From Hofstenia miamia (lineage: Eukaryota > Xenacoelomorpha > Acoela > Hofsteniidae): 64,000 bases of DNA. Position 1 is the first letter of the stretch; each line of letters opens with the position of its first letter. The DNA lies in assembly GCA_900660155.1 (NCBI GenBank), contig CABFPE010000200.1, positions 1,031,698-1,095,697 on the forward strand. Direction: 5' to 3'. The notes beneath the pieces are model-generated. The model was not told the origin of the DNA and did no database searches. It saw only the letters and a list, made by a program, of their open reading frames with translations. Positions 10,494 through 20,313 of the stretch are shown piece by piece. Made by a program: the position numbers and the translations under genes.

Positions 10494-13193
10494 TTATAGA
10501 ATTTTAAAATTACTCCTATGTACTTGAATGCTTGTATTATTGAGATTAAGCGGTAAGGTTGAAGCATCGTAATTATTTTTAGTGGGCTGTAAAATACAAA
10601 ATTCAGTTTTATCTTCATTTATAAGCAACCTGTGCATCCTGAAATACGTACATAATTTGTTACAATTTAATGCTATCGATTCAATTGCCATGTGCATGGA
10701 TTTATTATCGCTGAATATGCATGTATCATCGGCGTATTGAATTAAATTACAATCAGTTGTCATATGCATATCGTTTACGTATATACTGAAAAGAAGGGGA
10801 CCAAGAATTGTTCCTTGAGGAACACCATTATTAACAGGTAGCCAATCTGAAAAAATATCGCTAATCTTTACTCTCTGATATCTATGCTTCAAATAACTAG
10901 TTAACAAATTTCTGCTATTATAAGAAAATCCCATAGGTGATAATTTTTCTATAAGTATGCTATGATTAATAGAATCAAAAGCTTTAGAAAGGTCTAAGCA
11001 AGCAATAGCAACGAATTTATTTGCATCAAGTGAAGATCTCCAGTTCTCTGTAGCTTTTAAAAGTGCATCAGAAGTTGAAAAATTTTTTCGAAATCCAAAT
11101 TGAGTATTTGACAAAAGATTATATTTATTTAGGTGTTCTGTTATTTGATCGTGCAATAATCTCTCGAATATTTTGCTTATTGGAGATGTTATCGAAATTG
11201 GCCTATAATTTTTCGCAAGTACAGGATCGTTTTTCTTAAAAATGGGAGTAACATGAGCAGTTTTTAAGTAATCCGGAAAGTAATTATTTCGTATGCATTC
11301 GTTAAATATATAATTTAAGGGACTAGCAATCGTATGTGCAGTGACTTTAAGTGCCCATGAAGGAATGTTGGAAGGCCCACTTGATTTGTTGGACTTAAGC
11401 TTGTGAATTGCTTTTAATGTTTCTAAACCTGTTGTAAAACGGAAAGAAAATTCGGATTGAAAAAATTTAGGCGAATTATTTTCATACTTAACAGTTGGAC
11501 CATTGTATTTTCCTAGGTTAATAAAAGTCTGATTTAATTCGTTAGAAATTTCATAGGTATCTGTGATGATTTTCCCAGTTTCATTTTTGATAGAATTAAT
11601 ACAATTTGATTTAGATTTCTTACTATTACTGATATCATGAATAAGTTTACACTTTGACTTTTGATTTGGCAAACAAGCGTATTCATTTCTAATGTATTCA
11701 TTGAACGCCTTGCGATTTGCAATATTGGATAAATTTCTAGCTTTTTTATATGCAACAAAATTTCTATGAGTTTTGGAAGTTCTAAATATTCTATATGCGA
11801 TATTTTTTTCACGAATCAATGTTTTGCAAAATTCATTTATCCATGGTTTACTATGCGTAGATGTGTGCGAAATGCTTGTATGATTTGATTTAATCATAAT
11901 TTTCTTTTCTGGACAAAATTTATTTACATAAAATTCAAAAATTTCTAAAAAATGTATCAACATTGTGTTTGCATTTGGGGCAGTATACACAGGAAGCCAT
12001 TTTTCTGAAGAAATTGCCGATTTAAAAGTGTTAATATTTTCATTACTATTTTCATGGATTTTTATCCACTTTGTGACATTATTCGAAGACGATTCAGATT
12101 TAGAAAACTCAATACATGTAATGCAGTGGTCAGAAAAACGGCATTCAGATGAGTAAAAACTATATGATGCATTATTAGTTTTGGCGAGCACAATGTAATC
12201 AATTAGCATGGTACTTGATGATGTGACTCTAGTCGGCAGTGTTGCGTTAGCCAATTTTAAATTGAAAGCATTTAATATTAGGTCAATTTTGCACTGTTCA
12301 TTAGTGTTAAAGTAATTTAGGTTCCAGTCTCCAAGTAGCATTAAATCTTTATTTTCAGAACAAGCTAAAGATAATTCCTCTTCTAATTGCTGAATAAATA
12401 GATTAGCAAATTTCTTGTTTGGACAGTAAGATACATTTAACAACTGTTTTTTAAATTGAGAATTTTTTATTGGATTATTAATTTCTACCCATAGACTTTC
12501 AAAATTAGATGTTAGATTATTCCCAATATCATTGCGTTGTTTTGGATTAAATGACTTTGGTATTAGAAATAGAACTCCACCACCTTTTGTTTTACCTAAT
12601 GGATTGCTGGATAATCTGTCTCTCCTAAATACTGTATATTTTTCGCTGTTAAAAGACCACATACTATCAAGATCGTCAATTTTTAACCAAGTTTCCGAAA
12701 TAGCTAAGATGACATCATTTTTAAAGCTTGAAATTAATTGTTTGTATTCAACATTTTTGCTGCTAAGATTTTGAAAGTTCAAATGTAAGTAGTTAACAGA
12801 ATTTGTGATTCCATTTAGCTTTTTAAAGAAAGATTCGAAAGTTAAAATCGGACCTGGATTTGTTTCAATACCATATACAGTTAATAAAAGGAAATATATA
12901 ATAGCAGTTATTAGTTTCTTTTTAATGCTGATAACAATAGCGAAAATGGGATTGAGCGAAACAACAAAATTTTTACTTTTACTAAAAAAAGATGCTTTAT
13001 GGAAATGAAGATAGAAAGGTGTTGGCAAAATTGAATCGAATTCACAAGTGTTATGAGTACCAATGAGATAAATAACGGCAAATAGTAAAATTTTTGATGT
13101 AAACATAAACTTAATTTTAGGGTTATTGTAAGTTCTCCGTAGCCTGGGCGTTTGGAAACAAATATATAATAATTCACAAGACATAGTTAACAT
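10494..13193 (-). CDS. CR1 LINE ORF2 polyprotein: 2A-like motif, endonuclease, reverse transcriptase
   Basis: 899 codons. Residues 1-115 form a hydrophobic leader with two likely membrane segments (about 30-46 and 80-105), ending in YGIETNPGP (107-115), a 2A-like ribosome-skipping motif. The endonuclease spans about 133-360: LNFQNL, SETW (166-169), GDWN (288-291), IDYI and SDH (354-356), all expected catalytic residues present. RT spans about 560-899: NYRPISI, FGFRKNFST, LDLSKAFDSINH, GVPQGTILGPLL and YADD (820-823). The frame ends early after EFCILQPTKNN, without thumb and C-terminal region. Its ATG overlaps the last 20 nt of ORF1 in another frame, which suggests coupled reinitiation. Catalytic residues are intact but the C-terminal loss probably kills mobility. 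Confidence 0.9.
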   Translation of the reverse strand: MLTMSCELLYICFQTPRLRRTYNNPKIKFMFTSKILLFAVIYLIGTHNTCEFDSILPTPFYLHFHKASFFSKSKNFVVSLNPIFAIVISIKKKLITAIIYFLLLTVYGIETNPGPILTFESFFKKLNGITNSVNYLHLNFQNLSSKNVEYKQLISSFKNDVILAISETWLKIDDLDSMWSFNSEKYTVFRRDRLSSNPLGKTKGGGVLFLIPKSFNPKQRNDIGNNLTSNFESLWVEINNPIKNSQFKKQLLNVSYCPNKKFANLFIQQLEEELSLACSENKDLMLLGDWNLNYFNTNEQCKIDLILNAFNLKLANATLPTRVTSSSTMLIDYIVLAKTNNASYSFYSSECRFSDHCITCIEFSKSESSSNNVTKWIKIHENSNENINTFKSAISSEKWLPVYTAPNANTMLIHFLEIFEFYVNKFCPEKKIMIKSNHTSISHTSTHSKPWINEFCKTLIREKNIAYRIFRTSKTHRNFVAYKKARNLSNIANRKAFNEYIRNEYACLPNQKSKCKLIHDISNSKKSKSNCINSIKNETGKIITDTYEISNELNQTFINLGKYNGPTVKYENNSPKFFQSEFSFRFTTGLETLKAIHKLKSNKSSGPSNIPSWALKVTAHTIASPLNYIFNECIRNNYFPDYLKTAHVTPIFKKNDPVLAKNYRPISITSPISKIFERLLHDQITEHLNKYNLLSNTQFGFRKNFSTSDALLKATENWRSSLDANKFVAIACLDLSKAFDSINHSILIEKLSPMGFSYNSRNLLTSYLKHRYQRVKISDIFSDWLPVNNGVPQGTILGPLLFSIYVNDMHMTTDCNLIQYADDTCIFSDNKSMHMAIESIALNCNKLCTYFRMHRLLINEDKTEFCILQPTKNNYDASTLPLNLNNTSIQVHRSNFKIL
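12849..12872 (-). other. 2A-like ribosome-skipping motif in LINE ORF2
   Basis: Encodes GIETNPGP after a leucine-rich run (residues 101-107 FLLLTVY). The 2A consensus is D(V/I)ExNPGP; here Gly stands in the Asp position. 2A-like sequences just upstream of the endonuclease are known in CR1-type LINEs of marine invertebrates. Skipping would separate the 114-residue leader from the enzyme part. Activity of the G-I-E variant is uncertain. Confidence 0.65.
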
Positions 13194-14376
13194 TTAAAAA
13201 GTTTCTTAGCTGCTGAATTAGGTCGCGTGCAGTGTTAATTGGTGATATTTGCGGAGTAGCGGCGACTTCTGCGTAAGAGCGATGGGTTGTAGAGGGTACC
13301 CTCCGTGTGACGCGAGGCTGATTAATTAGCGCTGATTGATTAGGATTGAAAGGTCGCGTGGCGCTCCTAATTGTCGGGTTACGTTGCGTGCGGTTAACTA
13401 GATGTGGTTCTTCAAAGGAATGCTTGATTGCTAAAGCTAGTTTTGCATAACCGCGAATGGAGAAATGTATACCGTTACATGTGAACAATGTAGAATTCGG
13501 GTGATTTCCTAAATAAAAAGTATTAGTAATTTTAAAAACTGTGTAATTTAATAATTTATAATTTTGGTGAAAGAAAATGTTTAGTTCTGCGGCTTTCTTA
13601 GTGAGGGTGTGGTTATTCGGAAATGGTGCAACTTCCCCGACGTGGATTTTAGCGTTCCTAAAATTGTTACTAACGTGCTTAAGTAAATTAGAAAACTTAT
13701 CTTTAATGTCAGTAACGTTCTGCATTATATCATTTCGTCCGACAGTGATGAGGACGTTCTTTATTTTTTCGTTGGATGCATAACTTTGTAGCGTAGCAGA
13801 AATATCGTCTATTGTTGCTCCGGGATAAGAATGTACGGTGGCGGTGTGTCCTTTAATGAGGTGCTTTGAACGCAANATTTTTTCGTTGGATGCATAACTT
13901 TGTAGCGTAGCAGAAATATCGTCTATTGTTGCTCCAGGATAAGAATGTACGGTGACGGTGTGTCCTTTAATGAGGTGCTTTGAACGCAAATGTCGATACA
14001 TCGATGTTCCTATGATGAGAAAATCTGTGTCTTCTCTTAGCTTTTTTGGGTGGAATCTCGCTGTGATTTTGGAGTGATTCAGATCTTCAGGCGTTGGATT
14101 TTCTGGTGATGACGTTTGTGTTTGTGTGTTGCAGTTGTTTGGTGTGATTTGCGTTTGTTTATCAATGGTGATTGCATCTTCTTCAGCGTGGCATGTTTCT
14201 GAAAGTTTTGATAGAAGTGAAATAAATGTACAGAGTTCTTCTTTTGACAATGCGTTAAACGGTGCTAATAACTTCGTGCGCGATAATTGTGTTACCGAAG
14301 CATCTGCGGATGCTGCGGAGGTAATTGTTTTCAGCAAAGCGCGTTCATCAGAGCCGACTGCTCGTAACGAAATCAT
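13174..14376 (-). CDS. CR1 LINE ORF1 protein with SGNH-hydrolase (esterase) domain
   Basis: Reads 400 codons, but the n at 13876 duplicates about 37 residues (RSKHLIKGHT to SYASNEK appears twice), so the true length is near 363. Domain order: a low-complexity Thr/Asn-rich region (70-100), then an SGNH-type fold with block I FLIIGTSMYRHL (serine in GTS, residues 123-125), GATIDDIS, block III VGRNDI (212-216), IHVGEVAPFP, and block V NGIHFS (301-306). A basic, proline-rich tail follows. SGNH esterase ORF1 is known for CR1 elements. Two catalytic positions differ from the usual GDS and DxxH: Thr for Asp in block I and Asn for Asp in block V. Esterase activity may therefore be lost while an RNA- or membrane-binding role remains. 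Confidence 0.85.
   Translation of the reverse strand: MISLRAVGSDERALLKTITSAASADASVTQLSRTKLLAPFNALSKEELCTFISLLSKLSETCHAEEDAITIDKQTQITPNNCNTQTQTSSPENPTPEDLNHSKITARFHPKKLREDTDFLIIGTSMYRHLRSKHLIKGHTVTVHSYPGATIDDISATLQSYASNEKXLRSKHLIKGHTATVHSYPGATIDDISATLQSYASNEKIKNVLITVGRNDIMQNVTDIKDKFSNLLKHVSNNFRNAKIHVGEVAPFPNNHTLTKKAAELNIFFHQNYKLLNYTVFKITNTFYLGNHPNSTLFTCNGIHFSIRGYAKLALAIKHSFEEPHLVNRTQRNPTIRSATRPFNPNQSALINQPRVTRRVPSTTHRSYAEVAATPQISPINTARDLIQQLRNFLNVNYVL
13765..13990. other. Contig join (n at 13876) with duplicated flank
   Basis: About 110 bp before the n is repeated after it with two or three substitutions, typical of two haplotype contigs abutted. It falls inside ORF1 of copy D and stays in frame. 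Confidence 0.8.
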
Positions 14377-14401
14377 TAAGTGTAGTACATTGCATAATTA
14401 T

Positions 14402-16280
14402 ACACCTCAACAAATGCTGCTAATACTACACTTAATTCGTCAATAACAACATAAAATACACAAAAACTATAAAAACATAATAACAAAAACATGGATTCAG
14501 AATTATCAGTTTACCCAGTTTTATTGCTAATTAATGATATCTTTTAAAAAACTGGAACCTATTTTAGGGATATATTTTTTATGGAGCTAGCTATTAATTT
14601 GATTTTTAAATTTAATTCGCTTCATTTCAATTGGTAAGTTATTCCATAGATCAATTGCTGAGTTTAAAAATGGATTTTTTAAGAAAATGCTTTTTGAACT
14701 TCAATTTACTGAATTTGGATGTCCTCGAATGATAAGTTGAACACGCATATAGAGGAAATTGCAATTTACTGTAAGGTGAGTGCTGGTTGGAGATATCCCA
14801 AAATTTTATTAATGAAAAGTATCTTATGAAATATGTAGCATCATTATACAATATAAACGTTTTTCATTCGTAGTAGAATATTTTTCGTCATAAACTTTAG
14901 CTGCCCATTTGATTTGTGAATCAATTTTATTTAGTAATGAGAGGTTTATGTTATTAAATAAAATGTTACACTATCTGCAATGACCAATATTAATTCATTT
15001 TTCCATTTATAAAATTTGCTACATGTGAAATAGTTTTAATTCCCATTGCCATTTTTCGTAGTACTACGCGTATGCGATTTGAATAGTTTAATTTATTGTT
15101 AATTGCTACTCCAAGTATGCAGTGATTGCAGTGATTGATGATATGACATAAAGGACTAAAGATGAATTTTGCACAATCTTTAATACACCATGCCAGTATT
15201 TCGGAAGGTCCGCTTGATTTGTTGACCTTTAGCTTAGCTATACCTTTAAGAACTTAATATTGGGTCACAAATCTGAATGAAAAAGAATTTTGGGGAACTT
15301 TGTACCTAGATTTTTCAGGTATAAAGTCCAACGAAGATCTCAGAAATTTGCCTAGGTTAATGAATTGATCATTGAATTTATTAGCAATATCTTTGGGTTT
15401 GATTAATATTGCTCCATTAGTATTTTCAATAAGATGCAATTGTTGAACATGATCTTTATAAAAAAATACTTCTATAGTTATAAGAAGGAAAGGCTTCAAT
15501 ACAAATCAAAATTCGCCATAGCCCAAGCTAGTAATTGTAATTATCTTGTAAATATTTTAGGTATTGTTTTTGTTCTTTTATTTGTATTGTGTTTTGACGC
15601 TATTTAGTTGTAAACAGTATTTTTATTGTAAAAAGCAACTCAAAATATAAATATTTCACTTCACATCACAAAAAAAAGAAAATGTTGGTAAACTTATTTA
15701 GCATCCAAAACTGACAAAAATCATTCTGCTTATAAGAAAGCGTAACCTATGTAACATCGAGATAACTGTATGTAATCAATTAGTGTCGTACTTGATTATG
15801 TGATTCTGTGATTCAAGTTGGCAATGTTGCATTAGCTAATTTTAAATTGAAAGTATTTAAGAGTAGGTCCGTTTTGCACTGTTCATTAGTGTTTATTAAA
15901 TTTAGGGTCCAATCTCCAAGCAGTATTAAAAATTTTTTTCAGAACAAGCCAAAAATAATTCCTCTTCTAATTGCTCAATAAATAGATTAGCGAATTTCTT
16001 GTTTGGGCAGTACGATACATTTAACAACTGTTTTTTGAATTGAGAATTTTTTATTATATTATTAATTTCTACCCATATACTTTCAAAATTAGATGTTAGA
16101 TTACTCCCAATATCATTGCGTTGTTTTAGATTAAACGACTTTGGTATTAGAAATAGAACTCCACCGCCTTTTTTTTACCTAATGGATTGCTGGATAATCT
16201 GTCCCTCCTAAATACTGTATATTTTTCGTTATTAAAAAACAACATACTATCAAGATCGTACATTTTAACCATGTTGGATT
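14402..16280 (-). mobile_element. CR1-type LINE copy E, decayed relative of copy D
   Basis: Minus strand. 3' part 14402-15150: RT C-terminus (FLKNPFLNSAIDLWNNLP) and thumb pieces. 15180-15499: linker region (SSGPSEILAWCI; FNDQFINLGKF) lacking the RT fingers and palm. 15780-16280: endonuclease region that aligns base for base with 12195-12690 of copy D, mostly identical. Large internal deletions and many stops. Sequence 15520-15670 looks like another short insertion. Copy E ends exactly where copy D begins, so the two lie in tandem, both on the minus strand. Confidence 0.8.
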
Positions 16281-16284
16281 TCGT

Positions 16285-17640
16285 ACGCATGTGTTGCATG
16301 CTTAGATCTTTCTAAAGTTTTCGATTGTATTGATCATAACATACTAATAAAAAAATTTTGTATCAACAGTAAATATTTAATAACTAACAATTTGCAAACA
16401 ATTTTAGAGAGTCAAAGTAATTGATGTATTTTCAGAATGGCTACCTGATAACAATGGCGTCCCTTAGGGGATAATCTTTGTTCCCCTTCTTTTCAGTATA
16501 TATGTAGATAACATTAAGCTTAAAATTAGTTACTATATTCAATCCATACTAAGAAAAATAGCAATAGGCATTAAGTGTATATCGATTTTAATTAAGGTTA
16601 TTGATGCAAAATGAAAAAAATGCTGATAAATGCATTACTTGAGCACTTCAGATATTGTTGTGTCTTGTTTAATATTTAAAAAAATCGATTCCAAAATTAA
16701 ATGGGCATTCAAAGTATGTACCGGTATAAATTTGAATAATTTCATAGGAAATGGCACAAGCGCTTACAATTTCGATTATAATTACGTTCTGTGCTTTGCT
16801 CCTTTCTTATTTGTTACTTCAATTTTTTTTATGTTTTTTGTTAATGACACAACTATTGTAGTAGTATCCGCATTAGTTAAATGTATTTTGTTACAACTGC
16901 TACACTAATAATGATTTATGTTTCTTCTTCACGATACCTGCATGTTCCACGATAATAAAACGATGAGCTATAGCTCAATTGCAACAAATTGTCAAAGTAC
17001 AAGAACATGCATAAGTTACTCATATATTAAAAACAATGATAGTAATGCGATTACCAGCCTCTGCAATAATTTAATTTCCCATTACTATATTATGAGTCAC
17101 CTATAGAGACCGGATAAAGCTGCGTAAAGCCATAACGCAATTTTGACCATTTCAGTTTTTACGCAACTCTAGCGCAATTTCAAGGTTTTCACGCAATTTT
17201 CACCAAGTTTTAGCGCAATTTTTAACGCAATTTTAGCTACTTTTTAACGCAACTTTATCCGGTCTCTAGTCACCTATATGAAGGAAATATATTATTTACT
17301 GATCTAAAGATGTTTATATAGAAAACTTGATATCCAATTAAGATGGGCCCTAAATTTTTCAAAGAATAATTCTTCTAGAAATATGCGCTTTATTTCTAGC
17401 TCTATTCTTTTCCCAAACAACTAATCATTTTGAACACGATGTTAACGTTGTCTAAGCTCATCAAGAAATTACCACCTTATAATACTATTTCAATGCCTGA
17501 TTTTATTCATAAGCAGATATTCCAGATCAAAACACTTTGCCTGCATTAAATATGAAAAAGAACGATTTGAAGCAATCATTCATTAATACCTCTTTTCGCA
17601 ATTGGAGCTTATTATCTAGAGATAAAAAACATTGAAAAAT
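16285..17640 (+). mobile_element. CR1-type LINE copy F, fragmentary, interrupted by a MITE
   Basis: Plus strand. 16290-16640 encodes RT palm fragments (ACLDLSK with FDCIDHNILIKK) with stops. 16670-16730 gives KKIDSKIKWAFKV, a C-terminal RT block also seen in copy E. 17300-17640 encodes the far C-terminus (PDQNTLPALNMKKNDLKQ, then INTSFRNWSLL), matching the end of copy D. A 165-bp hAT-type MITE sits at 17104-17268. Copy F lies head to head with copy E. Confidence 0.7.
17104..17268. mobile_element. hAT-type MITE with perfect 8-bp target duplication
   Basis: Terminal inverted repeats TAGAGACCGGATAAAG at both ends, flanked by GTCACCTA at 17096-17103 and again at 17269-17276. The interior repeats the motif ACGCAATTTT about six times with variation. 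An 8-bp duplication and TAGAG-type ends fit the hAT superfamily; the element is non-autonomous. It interrupts LINE copy F, so it is younger than that copy. Confidence 0.9.
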
Positions 17641-17893
17641 TGTAAGCATATTACAATTTTCCTTAAGCAAGAGTGTTTCGGGTAAAGCAAGCTAGGATAC
17701 AGATTCTATAATAATGATTGTACAACATCTCATTATTCAGATCTTTATTGAAATGTATCTCTAACCTAGGTGTTGGTATGTAGTGTTATATTCTATTGTA
17801 TATATTTGTATGTATGTTTGTATATTTTGTGACGTTATTCATATATATTAGTAGTTTCTAATCGTTGATATTTTTCTTATCTTTTTTTGTTAG

Positions 17894-18153
17894 ACATTGC
17901 CTCGGGGAAACACCAAAAGCCACTGCTTGCGATTGTTTCTTCTACATTTCGAGATGTACCGGTAGTAGCACTATGGATGAATTTGCTATCCCAGTGGAGA
18001 ACGAAAAGATGTGAATCACTAAATGTTTCTTGTATAATAGACTTTTCTTCACTTTTGCAATTCTTTCGTATTCAATCTACAGTATATGAAGCAAAATGGG
18101 AGCCGTCAATCCCCAAACTTGAGGCTGGCGTGACGAATGAAACAGCAGCTTGA
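17894..18153 (+). CDS. Candidate terminal exon, function unknown
   Basis: A pyrimidine-rich tract and TTAG acceptor just before 17894 open a frame of about 86 codons (DIASGKHQKPLLAIVSS, RDVPVVALWMNLL, KLEAGVTNETAA) that ends in TGA. The sequence is less AT-rich than its surroundings. I recognise no domain and see no partner exon upstream, so this could be a true last exon or a transposon scrap. Confidence 0.3.
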
Positions 18154-18365
18154 CGAAAGGAAAGATTTTCTCGATTCCAAGTTGTAGTCACACAATGCAA
18201 TGGTTTAAAAATGATCCTTTGATGATGATTTGGTTCAGAAACAAGCAGCACTGTATTTCACACGATGATTAATAAGAAATATCTTTAATATATCAGATAC
18301 TTGGATCCCTCACCACGACTTAGATTAAGAAAAGAAATCAACGAAAAAGAAAACAAGATGGCAAA

Positions 18366-20313
18366 ATGCAGCGATTCTTTCAGGAGTTCATCTTGTTCTT
18401 TATGATAGTAAATTAAGATCAGAAGTACTTATTCTCAAGTGGTTCTCCGATACATGCAGTGATTCTTTCAGGAGTTCATCTTGTTCTTTATGATAGTAAA
18501 TTAAGATCAGAAGTACTTATTCTCAAGTGGTTCTCCGATACATGCAGTGATTCTTTCAGGAGTTCATCTTGTTCTTTATGATAGTAAATTAAGATCAGAA
18601 GTACTTATTCTCAAGTGGTTCTCCGATACATGCAGTGATTCTTTCAGGAGTTCATCTTGTTCTTTATGATAGTAAATTAAGATCAGAAGTACTTATTCTC
18701 AAGTGGTTCTCCGATACATGCAGTGATTCTTTCAGGAGTTCATCTTGTTCTTTATGATAGTAAATTAAGATCAGAAGTACTTATTCTCAAGTGGTTCTCC
18801 GATACATGCAGTGATTCTTTCAGGAGTTCATCTTGTTCTTTATGATAGTAAATTAAGATCAGAAGTACTTATTCTCAAGTGGTTCTCCGATACATGCAGT
18901 GATTCTTTCAGGAGTTCATCTTGTTCTTTATGATAGTAAATTAAGATCAGAAGTACTTATTCTCAAGTGGTTCTCCGATACATGCAGTGATTCTTTCAGG
19001 AGTTCATCTTGTTCTTTATGATAGTAAATTAAGATCAGAAGTACTTATTCTCAAGTGGTTCTCCGATACATGCAGTGATTCTTTCAGGAGTTCATCTTGT
19101 TCTTTATGATAGTAAATTAAGATCAGAAGTACTTATTCTCAAGTGGTTCTCCGATACATGCAGTGATTCTTTCAGGAGTTCATCTTGTTCTTTATGATAG
19201 TAAATTAAGATCAGAAGTACTTATTCTCAAGTGGTTCTCCGATACATGCAGTGATTCTTTCAGGAGTTCATCTTGTTCTTTATGATAGTAAATTAAGATC
19301 AGAAGTACTTATTCTCAAGTGGTTCTCCGATACATGCAGTGATTCTTTCAGGAGTTCATCTTGTTCTTTATGATAGTAAATTAAGATCAGAAGTACTTAT
19401 TCTCAAGTGGTTCTCCGATACATGCAGTGATTCTTTCAGGAGTTCATCTTGTTCTTTATGATAGTAAATTAAGATCAGAAGTACTTATTCTCAAGTGGTT
19501 CTCCGATACATGCAGTGATTCTTTCAGGAGTTCATCTTGTTCTTTATGATAGTAAATTAAGATCAGAAGTACTTATTCTCAAGTGGTTCTCCGATACATG
19601 CAGTGATTCTTTCAGGAGTTCATCTTGTTCTTTATGATAGTAAATTAAGATCAGAAGTACTTATTCTCAAGTGGTTCTCCGATACATGCAGTGATTCTTT
19701 CAGGAGTTCATCTTGTTCTTTATGATAGTAAATTAAGATCAGAAGTACTTATTCTCAAGTGGTTCTCCGATACATGCAGTGATTCTTTCAGGAGTTCATC
19801 TTGTTCTTTATGATAGTAAATTAAGATCAGAAGTACTTATTCTCAAGTGGTTCTCCGATACATGCAGTGATTCTTTCAGGAGTTCATCTTGTTCTTTATG
19901 ATAGTAAATTAAGATCAGAAGTACTTATTCTCAAGTGGTTCTCCGATACATGCAGTGATTCTTTCAGGAGTTCATCTTGTTCTTTATGATAGTAAATTAA
20001 GATCAGAAGTACTTATTCTCAAGTGGTTCTCCGATACATGCAGTGATTCTTTCAGGAGTTCATCTTGTTCTTTATGATAGTAAATTAAGATCAGAAGTAC
20101 TTATTCTCAAGTGGTTCTCCGATACATGCAGTGATTCTTTCAGGAGTTCATCTTGTTCTTTATGATAGTAAATTAAGATCAGAAGTACTTATTCTCAAGT
20201 GGTTCTCCGATACATGCAGTGATTCTTTCAGGAGTTCATCTTGTTCTTTATGATAGTAAATTAAGATCAGAAGTACTTATTCTCAAGTGGTTCTCCGATA
20301 CATGCAGTGATTC
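18366..20313. repeat. 88-bp satellite array, 22 tandem copies
   Basis: Unit starts ATGCAGTGATTCTTTCAGGA and ends TTCTCCGATAC; period 88 bp from 18366 to 20301, plus a 12-bp partial unit. All copies after the first appear identical; the first has C for T at one site (18371). There is no spacer variation. The unit length is not a multiple of three and the frames close, so it is not coding. Such uniformity means recent amplification or gene conversion, or assembly copy-number error. Confidence 0.95.

Larger units (their letters stand above)
10330..14400 (-). mobile_element. CR1-type LINE (copy D), nearly intact ORF1 and ORF2
   Basis: The best-preserved retrotransposon of the window: ORF1 (SGNH hydrolase type, 14376-13174), ORF2 (13193-10494) overlapping it by 20 nt, and a short RT C-terminal remnant at 10500-10330 (RTPDQNIYLHKIQ, then TAIRTWNSL). 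Between the end of ORF2 (VHRSNFKIL) and that remnant about 100 residues are missing, an internal deletion. The 5' end lies near 14400, directly against the 3' end of copy E. Coding quality suggests a recent insertion. Confidence 0.9.

Noticed and set aside
12532-13008. Plus-strand ORFs opposite LINE ORF2
   Set aside because: Shadows of the 899-codon minus-strand frame with known domains.
18366-20313. CRISPR-like array
   Set aside because: Units are contiguous and identical with no unique spacers; the context is an animal genome.
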